A stretch of 8,493 nt of DNA from Pseudobdellovibrionaceae bacterium (GCA_016791465.1 JAEUWE010000495.1:1-8493); one strand, 5' to 3'. Shown: positions 1 through 7,596, counted from the stretch's first letter. Translations and numbers: made by a program. The notes: generated from the letters alone by a model not told the origin.

Positions 1-1
1 C

Positions 2-367
2 ATTCTGCCCTTTGGAATCGCCGGCTCGAGAGACAAGCTCGAGGTTAAGCGACGTGAGAAAACGGAGTCGACCGCAAATGAGACCGGCGACAAAGAAGGA
101 AATGGCCAAGCCCAATCCGAGGGACATGAGCAGCGCCGCAACCTAAGCGAAGCTGAAATTCAAGAAGCCATTCAGATTCTCGAGGCCCTACCTGGTGTAA
201 AAGAAAACGGCTTAACGGTGAAGCTGACTAAGTCTGATGGCGTACCGGCTGTATATATTGAAGATCGAAACGGCAAAGTCGTTCGCCGTATTCCAGAAAC
301 AGAACTGAGTCAGGTTCTGAAAACCAAAGAAAAGAAGACCGGCCACCTGCTCAATCGCGCAATGTGA
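2..367 (+). CDS. flaG: FlaG-family flagellar protein, C-terminal part (5' end outside window)
   Basis: This is the last 121 residues of a gene that starts before the window; the frame is open from base 2 to a TGA at 365-367. Visible residues 19-46 are a very hydrophilic Glu/Lys/Asn/Gln-rich linker. Residues 48-63 form a probable amphipathic helix. Residues 70-106 follow the FlaG pattern of two strands and a short helix: VYIEDRNGKVV at 84-94, then RRIPETEL at 95-102. This mirrors the family consensus in which an Asp, a turn and Gly-(E/K)-V-(I/V)-R-x-I-P-x-E-x-L come in order. FlaG proteins are small, act around filament or cap assembly and influence filament length; their exact role varies between species. 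A charged tail of about 15 residues follows. The gene converges on the minus-strand block with only 11 bp between the stop codons. Family assignment is fairly good; the symbol is by family resemblance only. Confidence 0.65.
   Translation: MLPFGIAGSRDKLEVKRREKTESTANETGDKEGNGQAQSEGHEQRRNLSEAEIQEAIQILEALPGVKENGLTVKLTKSDGVPAVYIEDRNGKVVRRIPETELSQVLKTKEKKTGHLLNRAM
300..319 (-). terminator. Possible weak terminator hairpin for the minus-strand block, inside the FlaG-like gene
   Basis: CAGAAC at 300-305 pairs with GTTCTG at 314-319 around an 8-nt loop. On the minus strand the hairpin is followed by TTTCTGG, a poor U-tract. It lies about 60 nt past the last stop of the minus-strand block, where a terminator would be expected, because the two convergent genes leave only 11 bp between them. 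The stem is only 6 bp and the sequence is coding on the other strand, so it may be chance. Confidence 0.25.
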
Positions 368-378
368 ATGCGATCGAG

Positions 379-1602
379 TTAGTTGCAACCGCCGACTTCG
401 GGCTCGAGGCCCCAACGTGCGAGAATCGATTCGTTGGGATCGACCGAGAGGCGACTGTTGATGGTGGCGTCGCGAATATCGCGGAGTGAAATCGGTGCTC
501 CGGGTTGAATTTCGACAGGGCAAACGACATCTTCGACATCTGAGTTCAAAATTCGATTTGAAAAGACTTGGTTGATATCGTCGAGGACCTTTTGTAGGCG
601 CAGAGGAAGGCCTTGGCTCGAGCGGCGCTGCTCATCGACGAAATCGTTTGCGGTCATCCAAACTTCCCACAAATCCAGGAATCCTTCCTTGAGCCGTGAG
701 TCGCGATTGGTTGTCGAGTAGTTGTATTGATCTTTTCCGCGAAGACAACCGCGTGTGCGAAGAGCGGCAGCATCGCGCACAAGTTTGGCGCGAACAGTGG
801 CATCTCGGCAGAGATTGCCAAGTTCACGTCCGATAGACTCGATGAGCGGTTCAGGGCGAATCTCAAGAGCGCGAAAGACAGCGGGTCGCCACTCCTGTGG
901 GCGCAGAACTTTGAGCGATACCGAAGTCGCGTTGATCTCATTTCCGCCAGAAATCCAACGGCGAAGGCCTGCGGAGCTGCCTTTGATGGATTTGACTTTT
1001 CCATATACGGCTTCTCCACGTGGAAGGCCGTCGCGGAGAAAGACTTCCGTTTGCGCTGGCACGCTGCCAAAGATGAGCTCGGGGATGCCGGTATCGCGAA
1101 CTTTGCGAATGACCCAGGCGTGACCGATTTCAGGTGCGGCGAGTAAGATCGTTCCTCCGCGAACATGCCTGCGGCTGAGACTCGGGACCGGTTCGGTATC
1201 ATTGACGAGGGTACGCGTGCTAAGAGCAGAGAATGCATCTTTTAAAAAAGCCGATAGTCGACGTTCGCTGGAGATATGGTCCCAGCGACTGCTGGCGGCT
1301 GATACTCCGGCTTTAGATTGAAAGGGCAGTCCATTTTTTGATGCGTAGAGAATGCGGAGACCATAGGCAAAGTCGGCGCAGTCCATGGGGTTCGATCCGA
1401 GTGCGGCAAGAGTTCCTGAGTCTTCAAAGAGTTTTTCTGGAGGACCGGCGGTTACGCGCTCAACCCAGGTGGCATACTCGGCTTCGTCGGATGTGGTCCA
1501 CTCTGCGCTTTGAATCGGCCAAACGGATGCCCGCGACATCGCAGGAAGCGATGAAAGCAGAAAGGCTATTCCGATGGCGATCAAATGCGAGCCTTGAATC
1601 AT
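379..1602 (-). CDS. Exported 407-residue protein with papain-like (NlpC/P60- or transglutaminase-like) Cys/His signature
   Basis: A Sec signal peptide ends near Ala25 (hydrophobic core IAIGIAFLLSSLP, then MSRA before SVW). Residues 72-94 read as a catalytic-Cys helix: PMDCADFAYGLRILYA with Cys75, followed by NGLPF. About 85 residues later GGTILLA and GHAWVIRKV (His161) form a His-bearing strand pair, followed by IPELIFGSVPA (173-183). Cys at a helix start, then His on a strand, is the order seen in NlpC/P60, transglutaminase-like and related papain-fold hydrolases, which cut peptide or amide bonds. The third residue is not clear. The C-terminal half (250-407) has four more cysteines (265, 286, 361, 406) and a YNYSTTNRDSRLKE stretch (293-306) followed by a Trp-rich helix; I do not recognise it. 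Its ATG overlaps the stop of the upstream 528-residue gene (ATGA), and a GAGGTG at 1611-1616 lies 8 nt ahead, so translation is probably coupled. Real gene: near certain. Fold: moderate. Confidence 0.85.
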   Translation of the reverse strand: MIQGSHLIAIGIAFLLSSLPAMSRASVWPIQSAEWTTSDEAEYATWVERVTAGPPEKLFEDSGTLAALGSNPMDCADFAYGLRILYASKNGLPFQSKAGVSAASSRWDHISSERRLSAFLKDAFSALSTRTLVNDTEPVPSLSRRHVRGGTILLAAPEIGHAWVIRKVRDTGIPELIFGSVPAQTEVFLRDGLPRGEAVYGKVKSIKGSSAGLRRWISGGNEINATSVSLKVLRPQEWRPAVFRALEIRPEPLIESIGRELGNLCRDATVRAKLVRDAAALRTRGCLRGKDQYNYSTTNRDSRLKEGFLDLWEVWMTANDFVDEQRRSSQGLPLRLQKVLDDINQVFSNRILNSDVEDVVCPVEIQPGAPISLRDIRDATINSRLSVDPNESILARWGLEPEVGGCN

Positions 1603-3185
1603 GGGCAGAGCACCTCAGCATTACTTTCACTTTTGAACTCTGAGAGAACGCTCTGGCCCAACATGCGAGTTTTTGATTCGATCTGGAGGGGTTTAAAGTC
1701 ACCAACTTGTCCTGGGATCGCATCGGCAGTGAAATCGAAAAATGATTCACCGATGTAAGTCACTTGGCTGGCCGGCGCGCAGGCCGAGCCGACACAGGCA
1801 CGGTCGTAACGGGCGGGGAAAGTCGAATCGACGCCGAGGCTTCTAAAGAAGCGCAGGATCTCTTTCTCGGTATTGTCGAGCTGACCACTGGCTTGGCTCT
1901 CTTGCGGGCCTTTGCCAAGAGTCGGAAAGCTGCTAAAGCCGGGAACCTTCTTTGCGAGATTCATTTTTGGAAAGAGCTGCGTTTGGAATGAGCTCGGCGT
2001 TTGCTCGAAAACGGGAGAGTTCTGCTCCATATCGGCTTTGATGAGGCTCGGAGCATCGTGTGGGTGAAGGTAGCGGAGGCGAATTCGATAGCGACGACCA
2101 TGTTTGAATGCAAAGTCCGGGATCTGTGCGCGATTGACGGTGAACAGACCGTCCCAGTCGGCGGGAACGAGTGTTTGTCCCGTTGAATAGGCGAGCCAGT
2201 TCATCACGGTACGGGGGCGTCCGTTAGGCCCGATCTCGATGAGTTCGACTTCTGCTGCCAGGGGAATCTGGTAGGCGTTGAACCATTCGCCGGAATTTTG
2301 CACAAACCACGACATTGACACGAAAGATGTGGCGGCATCGCGTGCGCGTTCAGTGATGATCTCGGCGCTGACAGGCTTGACCGTGAGTCCAAATGTTTTC
2401 GGTAGGCGAAGCGTTTCATCGTCGTCGAGTTTTGCTCTAGATGGCGAGGGCGCAATGAGGATCCGGCGTTTTGTGACGCCAATGGTTTGGCCAACAAGAC
2501 TCGCGTCGCCAGTTTCGGCAACAACGGCTTGTAGGACTGTGTCGAGGTCGGCAGCGCGAACTTCACCGCGCTCAAAGGCCGCGCCATCGAGGCATTTCGA
2601 TTCAAACACGGGCCTGACTGAGATGGCGATCCCACGATCGGCACGTACCGTACAGGTGGCACCGCGAGCCAAATAACGGTTCGCACTCACTGACTCCCAT
2701 TGGCACGACGGGTGATTTCCGAGAATGAGAGGGCGGCTATTCAGGCTCACAACTTCAAGCGCCACGCAGGATCGAAGCGTTTGTAAGCGGCTGATCTTGA
2801 GCGCAGTGCGTTTGGCAGCGAGAGTCTGGTTATCGGCGACGGTACTTGATATTTCGCAGCGATCGGTGCCGAGGTCTTCACGAAACAAAATACTGGCTGA
2901 GTCGTTCGCGAGAGAAGGTTCTTTGTTTCCTAGTGAAAGAGCGATGAACTTGCCGTCGATATTTTTGCAGCTTTGAATGAGAACTTCATCAGAGTTTTCG
3001 GTAGACCCAAAGCGCTTCACTTTTTCTCCAGTGCGAGCCCAGGGATCGAGATGGAGAGCGGGCTTGGGATCTTTCGAAAACGCGCAAACTGAATCCACAT
3101 CGGCGGCTTGTGCGATTGGCTGCAATGCGACGAACGCGAAGCAGAGAGCAAGAGCTTGAATGTGAAATAGCTTGTTCGGTTCCAT
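1599..3185 (-). CDS. Exported Cys-containing protein of unknown function, 528 residues
   Basis: I do not recognise the family. The protein starts MEPNKLFHIQ, has a hydrophobic core (ALALCFAFVAL) and a likely cleavage after AQA at residue 27. The mature part has ten cysteines: seven in residues 34-198, none in 199-463, then C464/C469 and a near-terminal C527. This suggests two or three modules: a disulfide-stabilised N-terminal domain, a Cys-free middle (about 240-400) with alternating strands and the segments WFVQNSGEWFNAYQIPL (293-309) and YRIRLRYLHPHD (366-377), and a short C-terminal piece. The middle looks like a beta-sandwich, which is only inference. The ATG at 3185 is preferred over one 24 nt upstream (3209), because that one lies in the tail of a terminator hairpin and has no ribosome-binding site. 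The gene overlaps the next one by 4 nt. There are no transmembrane segments after the signal peptide and no lipobox. Confidence 0.85.
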   Translation of the reverse strand: MEPNKLFHIQALALCFAFVALQPIAQAADVDSVCAFSKDPKPALHLDPWARTGEKVKRFGSTENSDEVLIQSCKNIDGKFIALSLGNKEPSLANDSASILFREDLGTDRCEISSTVADNQTLAAKRTALKISRLQTLRSCVALEVVSLNSRPLILGNHPSCQWESVSANRYLARGATCTVRADRGIAISVRPVFESKCLDGAAFERGEVRAADLDTVLQAVVAETGDASLVGQTIGVTKRRILIAPSPSRAKLDDDETLRLPKTFGLTVKPVSAEIITERARDAATSFVSMSWFVQNSGEWFNAYQIPLAAEVELIEIGPNGRPRTVMNWLAYSTGQTLVPADWDGLFTVNRAQIPDFAFKHGRRYRIRLRYLHPHDAPSLIKADMEQNSPVFEQTPSSFQTQLFPKMNLAKKVPGFSSFPTLGKGPQESQASGQLDNTEKEILRFFRSLGVDSTFPARYDRACVGSACAPASQVTYIGESFFDFTADAIPGQVGDFKPLQIESKTRMLGQSVLSEFKSESNAEVLCP

Positions 3186-3191
3186 TTTCAA

Positions 3192-3199
3192 CTTCCCTC
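3192..3199 (-). promoter_or_regulatory. Ribosome-binding site that sets the start at 3185
   Basis: The minus strand reads GAGGGAAG here, 6-9 nt before the ATG at 3183-3185. The alternative ATG at 3207-3209 has only the hairpin arm upstream and nothing resembling a Shine-Dalgarno. This supports the shorter protein, which also gives a cleaner signal peptide n-region. Confidence 0.6.
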
Positions 3200-3212
3200 G
3201 TTCATACATAAA

Positions 3213-3238
3213 GAGGGCCTTAGCGGAGTAAGGCCCTC
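3213..3238 (-). terminator. Rho-independent-type hairpin between the fourth and fifth genes of the block
   Basis: GAGGGCCTTA at 3213-3222 is a perfect 10-bp inverted repeat of TAAGGCCCTC at 3229-3238, with a 6-nt loop. On the minus strand the hairpin begins 15 nt after the TAA of the 342-residue gene and is followed by TTTATGTA. The short U-run suggests incomplete termination, so it may dampen rather than stop transcription into the two downstream genes. Only 27 bp separate it from the next start, which leaves little room for a fresh promoter. Confidence 0.7.
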
Positions 3239-3253
3239 ATCCCAAACTTATAG

Positions 3254-4282
3254 TTATTCAGCAGCTGGCGGTTCGGCGATTTCTGTGTATGTACACATCT
3301 CAGCGCCTTCTTTTTCCCACTTACGCAGGTTCGGAACTGATGACGACCAGTTTGTCTCCGAGAACACATAGCGAACTTTGCAATGGCGGGGAGCCTTGCC
3401 ATCGTTATTGGTGATCACTTTGTCTTGGAGCAAGTCTGCTGTCTGACCTGTGAGCATCATCGGTGTCGATTTAAAGAAGCTTGTCGATCCTTCAGACGCA
3501 TTGACCGGAGTCGCGTTTGAACCGAAGACGAACGACGCCTCGTTGTCGAGCGTGTTGTATTGATTGCTGTTGTTGCGAGCATAGACGTACTGGCCAATAC
3601 CCTGACGGTCGCAAACAACGAATGCTTCAACTTTAAGATTGGCGTTCTTCGTGTAGTCGCCCTGACCCATTGTCATTCCATCGCGAGAGTTTTCGCCTGG
3701 AACTTTTCCGCTATAGAGAGCATCGATGGCGTAAGCTTGCGCGAGTTTCAATACGAAGTTCGTCTGAATATTGTCCTCATAATACTCAATCTGCGGACCG
3801 TTGTAGCAGATGTCGACAAAGTACTTTGCCGAGTAGAGCTCTGAACCCAAATGGAACGAGAGATCAGTGATGCGACGTCCCCAAGCTTCGCTGTCGGTAA
3901 AGGCTTGCGAATAGGCCGATGTGCTGGTGCCGCGGAATGATTTGTCGCCACTGCCAGTCATAGGGCTCATGCCGGTCCACTTGAGTTTTCCGTAGTTCAT
4001 GAGGTAGTCGCCGCCACCGGTTGAGCTACAAACACAAGATGAGTGACAGACTTTGTCGGAGTCGGAACATGTTGTTGGAGTACACTGGTTCTTTGTGCCT
4101 TCGAAGTAGCAAACTTTGTTGTTCGATGATTGCGCCATGATGCCGGCGTTACACGCATACATCCGTGGGCCACTCGAATCGACTTTGAATTTGTAGCGAA
4201 GTGATATCGCATTGGCGTCGACGGCCGCCACCGTTAGCGCGAGAGCGCCAAGCCACTTTGAAAGCGTCGTTAAGTTCTTCAT
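3254..4282 (-). CDS. Exported Cys-rich protein of unknown function, 342 residues
   Basis: I do not recognise the family. The signal peptide (MKNLTTLSKW, core LGALALTVAAV) should be cut after ANA at residue 25. The mature protein has 11 cysteines. Seven fall in residues 44-85, with the dense run C67-x4-C72-x6-C79-x3-C83-x-C85, followed at once by STGGGDY. The others are single (159, 224, 301, 330). The body is rich in Ser, Thr, Asn, Gly and Tyr with short strands, as in surface or extracellular beta-rich proteins. The last residues are Ala/Pro/Glu. The start is secure: AGGAG lies 7 nt ahead of the ATG, the best classic site in the block after the first gene. A strong hairpin follows the stop, so this could be one of the more highly expressed products. 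The 63-bp leader upstream (4283-4345) carries a short (GTT)4 tract, read as AAC repeats on the transcribed strand, and no promoter I can defend. The odd Cys count leaves one potentially free thiol or intermolecular disulfide. Confidence 0.85.
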   Translation of the reverse strand: MKNLTTLSKWLGALALTVAAVDANAISLRYKFKVDSSGPRMYACNAGIMAQSSNNKVCYFEGTKNQCTPTTCSDSDKVCHSSCVCSSTGGGDYLMNYGKLKWTGMSPMTGSGDKSFRGTSTSAYSQAFTDSEAWGRRITDLSFHLGSELYSAKYFVDICYNGPQIEYYEDNIQTNFVLKLAQAYAIDALYSGKVPGENSRDGMTMGQGDYTKNANLKVEAFVVCDRQGIGQYVYARNNSNQYNTLDNEASFVFGSNATPVNASEGSTSFFKSTPMMLTGQTADLLQDKVITNNDGKAPRHCKVRYVFSETNWSSSVPNLRKWEKEGAEMCTYTEIAEPPAAE

Positions 4283-4345
4283 TTCTTCTCTCCTCTGTTT
4301 ACGTCCTGGAAAATAAATTCAGTACGGTTGTTGTTGTTTTCTTGC

Positions 4346-4960
4346 TCAGTTCGGCGGACTCAGACGAAGCTCATTTGAGAGCTTCAATTTGAGAACACTT
4401 TCTTCATTTTCATTCATGTCAGCAGCTCCAGCGGGTCGTAGACGACGAGCCGCAATCCCCTTCGGCGACGTGCAGATCGCGAGGAATGCGCTTGTGGGGC
4501 GGTTGTCGTCGTCGAGTTCAACTGCGATAAACCCATCGCGAGCGCCACAAAGCGTCTGAAGATGTGGTGCGATGCCTGCGTCTTCCGAACCATTGTAAAA
4601 GTCGTAGAGACTCTTGTTCGCGACGAGAACAGTTGAACGAGTTAAGAGCTTGTACACGACTTGGCGATCGGTGATGGCTTCGACACCTTCGTAGGTTGGG
4701 ACCAGTGTTTGAAATACATCGCGCAGCACGGCGTCGCCGCTTCCGAAGCAGTCACGACAAAGTGGTTCGGGCCATTCGCAGGACTTTGCGCCACAGAGGT
4801 TTTCGCAGACGGTTTCACCCTTTGCTGTGCAGTGGATCGAGTTCATGACGCGAATCACACCGTCGACTTCAACGGCATTTTGCTGAAGGCCCAGCGCATA
4901 TGTTGAAGCCGCTGCAAAAATCGAAAGTAAGAAGCTCATGAATAAAGCGGCGCGTATCAC
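4346..4960 (-). CDS. Small exported protein with a six-Cys cluster, 204 residues, GTG start
   Basis: I do not recognise the family. The signal peptide is MIRAALF, then MSFLLSIFAAASTYA, with probable cleavage after Ala22. The mature protein has eight cysteines. Six lie in residues 44-71 as C-x7-C-x3-C-x4-C-x6-C-x2-C, a compact disulfide or metal-binding knot; the pattern includes VCENLCGAKSCEWP and CRDC. The last two (138 and 163) sit in a predicted alpha/beta part with GFIAVELDDDNRPTSAFLAIC. The C-terminal 30 residues are charged and Leu-rich. The start is GTG at 4958-4960, overlapping the TGA of the 877-residue gene as GTGA, so translation is probably coupled by re-initiation; only a weak GGTGGT stands upstream. 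An in-frame ATG at residue 8 (4937-4939) would remove the positive n-region and is less likely. Periplasmic or extracellular location is inferred. Confidence 0.8.
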   Translation of the reverse strand: MIRAALFMSFLLSIFAAASTYALGLQQNAVEVDGVIRVMNSIHCTAKGETVCENLCGAKSCEWPEPLCRDCFGSGDAVLRDVFQTLVPTYEGVEAITDRQVVYKLLTRSTVLVANKSLYDFYNGSEDAGIAPHLQTLCGARDGFIAVELDDDNRPTSAFLAICTSPKGIAARRLRPAGAADMNENEESVLKLKLSNELRLSPPN

Positions 4961-7590
4961 CGGACACCACCAGGTTGTGAACGCTCGAGCAGAGCGGTAC
5001 AGGAACGCGAGAAAGCGCTGAACTCACTTCGCATCTCAAAGCGGCGCATTGTTGGATCGCAAGAAACGCGCGCCATAATCTCGCCGTCGCACTCATTCAC
5101 ACGTATGCCGACAGTGCCACTTGATGGGCCTTGTTGTGTGAATGTACTTTCGCCTTCATATTGAATGCCGGCCGATGTCGCACGCAGCCCAGTCTTTGTT
5201 TCGAGAACGTGCGCTGCGTTTGCTGCGCAGAGATCTTCAAAGCAACGGAAACCATTGATCAGCGAAGGTTCGCAGCGAGCAGGAATGGAACCGCGATTCT
5301 CTGAATAGGCGTCGGCAACATACTCAGGTCGAACAATATAGCTGATGGGGCGATTCTTTTCGTCTTTCTGCGCGTTGACGTAGAGGCTGAACGCGCGAGC
5401 GGCACCGAATGCGAATCGAATCGGGCCTGCTGGTGCGGCTGCGGCAATTGAAGAAACAGCACTTGTGAGGTTAATCGTGCACCCACCGCAGATCGAGCGG
5501 CGTGCGGCTGAGGTTTTTCCCTCGGATTTGTCGTTGAGTTCTGTTTCAGAGCCTTTGTTGTCCGAACAGTAGTTTAGCGTTACGCCACCGACGCCGTAAA
5601 CTTGAAACGGCGCACCGGCTTCGTTTGCATACTGAACGGCACAGGGAGCGCCTGTGAGGGGGCCAAGATCGGCAAAGAATGTGCGACGATTGGATTCATC
5701 GGAAAACTCAGGTTCGAAGCGAATTGCACCGTTGTCAATTTTGGTGTTGAAGCTCTTGACCTGCGGGCGCTTTGATTCGAATTCAGCGAAGATTGGAACC
5801 GGGAGTGCGGCGGTGAGGGCCGATGTGATCAATCGCTGAGTGAGCATGGCATTGGCTTGATCGGTTGCAAACCAGGGATCGTAGACCTTGCAAGCGTTGA
5901 GTTCGGCGTAAGGATTGAAGAGATTGCTGTCTTTCAGACGGTGGGCTCTGCCTAGAGCTGCCGACCAAACCGACACAGAGTAAAGGTCGACATAGGCCTT
6001 TAGCACTGACTGCATACATGCAATTGGAGATCGACATATCTCTACTTTGCCTTCCGAAAGCGTCAAGTACGGCTCCGGACGATTCCAACCTCGAACGCGA
6101 GTCTCTTTTGGCAGCGACTTTTGTGAAACCAATCCGTTCATGCGCTCGCGTGCCCAGTCCGAAAGGTAGCCGTAGTCGTAGGATACTTTTGAAAAAAGAG
6201 AGCTTTCGAGTGATTCACAAATAGGCTTGATATTAAGACCGATTGTTTTAACGGCCTCGATCACTCGCGGTAGAAGAAGTTTTTGATTTTTTAGTTCCGA
6301 GGCCGACAGACCAAGCGTGCTGCCGCTTTCCAGAACCGATTCGAAGTCGGGACGGAGAACTTTAAATTGGGGATCGCGGAGAATTCGTGCCTCGACACAG
6401 ACGGCGGCAAGCTGAGATGCAAATTCAGGATTGGCTTCGGGAGAAAAACGTTCGAGGTCGCGCTTGAGGTCCTCGGTGAGAGTTGCGGCGCTCAATTGAT
6501 TGAGCCAGCTGCCGGTCCGCGCAACGCTTTGCAGTTTATTGCGGCTGACCCAGCGCGCTTCGTTGAAGCGTTTTGAGAAGTTCTTCACCCACTCTTCTGT
6601 GGCGGTTCCATTTGTTCCAAGAAATCCATCGGCAACCGATCGACTACCTTTGGTTAGGAGATCAAACTGAGGACCATTTGGGAGTTCGGCCTCGAAGCCT
6701 GAAGCGGTTTGCGGTGGTTTCGCGAGCTCGCGAACAGCATCAAGTGAAAGGCGTTGCAGATCACAGACCGGAAGCGTGATTGCCCGGCAGCCGTTTGGTG
6801 CAAGCAAGACTTCGTCTTCGAGGGCGAGACCGGGGAAGAGCTCTGCGTAGCGACCCATCGCTGCGCGAACTTCCGGCGCTGAGCGCCAGGCCCAAGATGC
6901 GTATGTTTTAAGTGATCTCCAGAAATCAAACCCAATGCTATCAAAATTCTTGGGAACACTGGGCAGGTCAATCTGCAAAAGGAAGAATCGATCTGTGGTG
7001 GGGCTGGACTGCTCGCACGTTGGCTGAGACTTAGAAAGCAAAGCGCCAAGTTCGTTGAGGTCGCTCAATGAAGGACGTGATTTGTTGAGATGCCCCTGCA
7101 GCGCAGAGAAACGATCGGATTTGATGCAAGTGACATGTTGGGCTGACGAGAGTGCTTGATCCTGACTCTTTTTCCAGAGTTCGCTCAGCTCTAAATCGAG
7201 AGCGCGGCATTTCTTAGTCGACTCGCAGGTTGAAAGTAGACCGCGCAGCTGTTGATCAAGGAGCGGCAGATGCCCTGCAAGAAGACGATTGGCGACAGTT
7301 GTAAAGGTGAATCCAACGGCGCGGCGATAGGTTTCCATCGCGTCCGTTTCTTTCCCGGCGGAGACTCCGGCGTTGAGCTTTGCGATGTTGAATCCAAGGC
7401 GGCCGGCATCATAGCCATCCCCGACAACGAGAACCGAGCGCGCTGGTAGGCGCGAATCCAACGCACACTGAGCGCGATTTGAAAACTCAATCGGGGCAAA
7501 CGAACTTGCGTTCAATCCCGCCTGAGCTTCGCTCAATGTGAGGGCTGTCGCGAGACACACGACGGCCCATTTGGTTGCGTTGGTAACCAT
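4957..7590 (-). CDS. Large exported protein of unknown function with 22 mature cysteines, 877 residues
   Basis: I do not recognise the family. The signal peptide is MVTNATKWAVVCLATALTLS, cleaved after AQA at residue 24. Residues 25-600 are mainly helical with scattered cysteines (42, 122, 128, 155, 192, 268, 276, 398, 458, 519, 525, 567). Residues 556-574 hold a striking compact motif, NLFNPYAE then AC-KVYDPWF. The last third is denser in cysteine and more strand-like: 650, 675, a CGGC pair (701/704), 773, 783, 788, 834, 844, 864. The CGGC is followed by an Ala-rich, weakly hydrophobic stretch (709-735), too polar to be a confident membrane helix. Even the long helical part contains no coiled-coil heptads that I can see. 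The ATG at 7590 is chosen over an in-frame TTG at 7596 because of ribosome-binding-site spacing. The stop overlaps the next start by 4 nt. Size and cysteine content suggest a disulfide-locked scaffold or secreted multi-domain protein; this is inference. Confidence 0.9.
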   Translation of the reverse strand: MVTNATKWAVVCLATALTLSEAQAGLNASSFAPIEFSNRAQCALDSRLPARSVLVVGDGYDAGRLGFNIAKLNAGVSAGKETDAMETYRRAVGFTFTTVANRLLAGHLPLLDQQLRGLLSTCESTKKCRALDLELSELWKKSQDQALSSAQHVTCIKSDRFSALQGHLNKSRPSLSDLNELGALLSKSQPTCEQSSPTTDRFFLLQIDLPSVPKNFDSIGFDFWRSLKTYASWAWRSAPEVRAAMGRYAELFPGLALEDEVLLAPNGCRAITLPVCDLQRLSLDAVRELAKPPQTASGFEAELPNGPQFDLLTKGSRSVADGFLGTNGTATEEWVKNFSKRFNEARWVSRNKLQSVARTGSWLNQLSAATLTEDLKRDLERFSPEANPEFASQLAAVCVEARILRDPQFKVLRPDFESVLESGSTLGLSASELKNQKLLLPRVIEAVKTIGLNIKPICESLESSLFSKVSYDYGYLSDWARERMNGLVSQKSLPKETRVRGWNRPEPYLTLSEGKVEICRSPIACMQSVLKAYVDLYSVSVWSAALGRAHRLKDSNLFNPYAELNACKVYDPWFATDQANAMLTQRLITSALTAALPVPIFAEFESKRPQVKSFNTKIDNGAIRFEPEFSDESNRRTFFADLGPLTGAPCAVQYANEAGAPFQVYGVGGVTLNYCSDNKGSETELNDKSEGKTSAARRSICGGCTINLTSAVSSIAAAAPAGPIRFAFGAARAFSLYVNAQKDEKNRPISYIVRPEYVADAYSENRGSIPARCEPSLINGFRCFEDLCAANAAHVLETKTGLRATSAGIQYEGESTFTQQGPSSGTVGIRVNECDGEIMARVSCDPTMRRFEMRSEFSAFSRSCTALLERSQPGGVR

Positions 7591-7596
7591 GATCAA

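Noticed and set aside
727..1146. Plus-strand ORF of 139 codons opposite the 407-residue gene
   Set aside because: It is an antisense shadow: no ribosome-binding site and no recognisable domain. The opposite strand holds a full-length exported protein with a signal peptide and papain-like motifs.
2204..2686. Minus-strand 160-codon ORF overlapping the 528-residue gene in another frame
   Set aside because: The composition is Ser/Arg/Pro-rich as typical of off-frame translation, and the real frame continues unbroken through the region.
4327..4338. (GTT)4 triplet tract as a phase-variable repeat
   Set aside because: It has only four units and lies in a leader, not a coding frame; a change of three bases would not switch a gene. 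It is noted only as an A/C-rich leader on the transcript.
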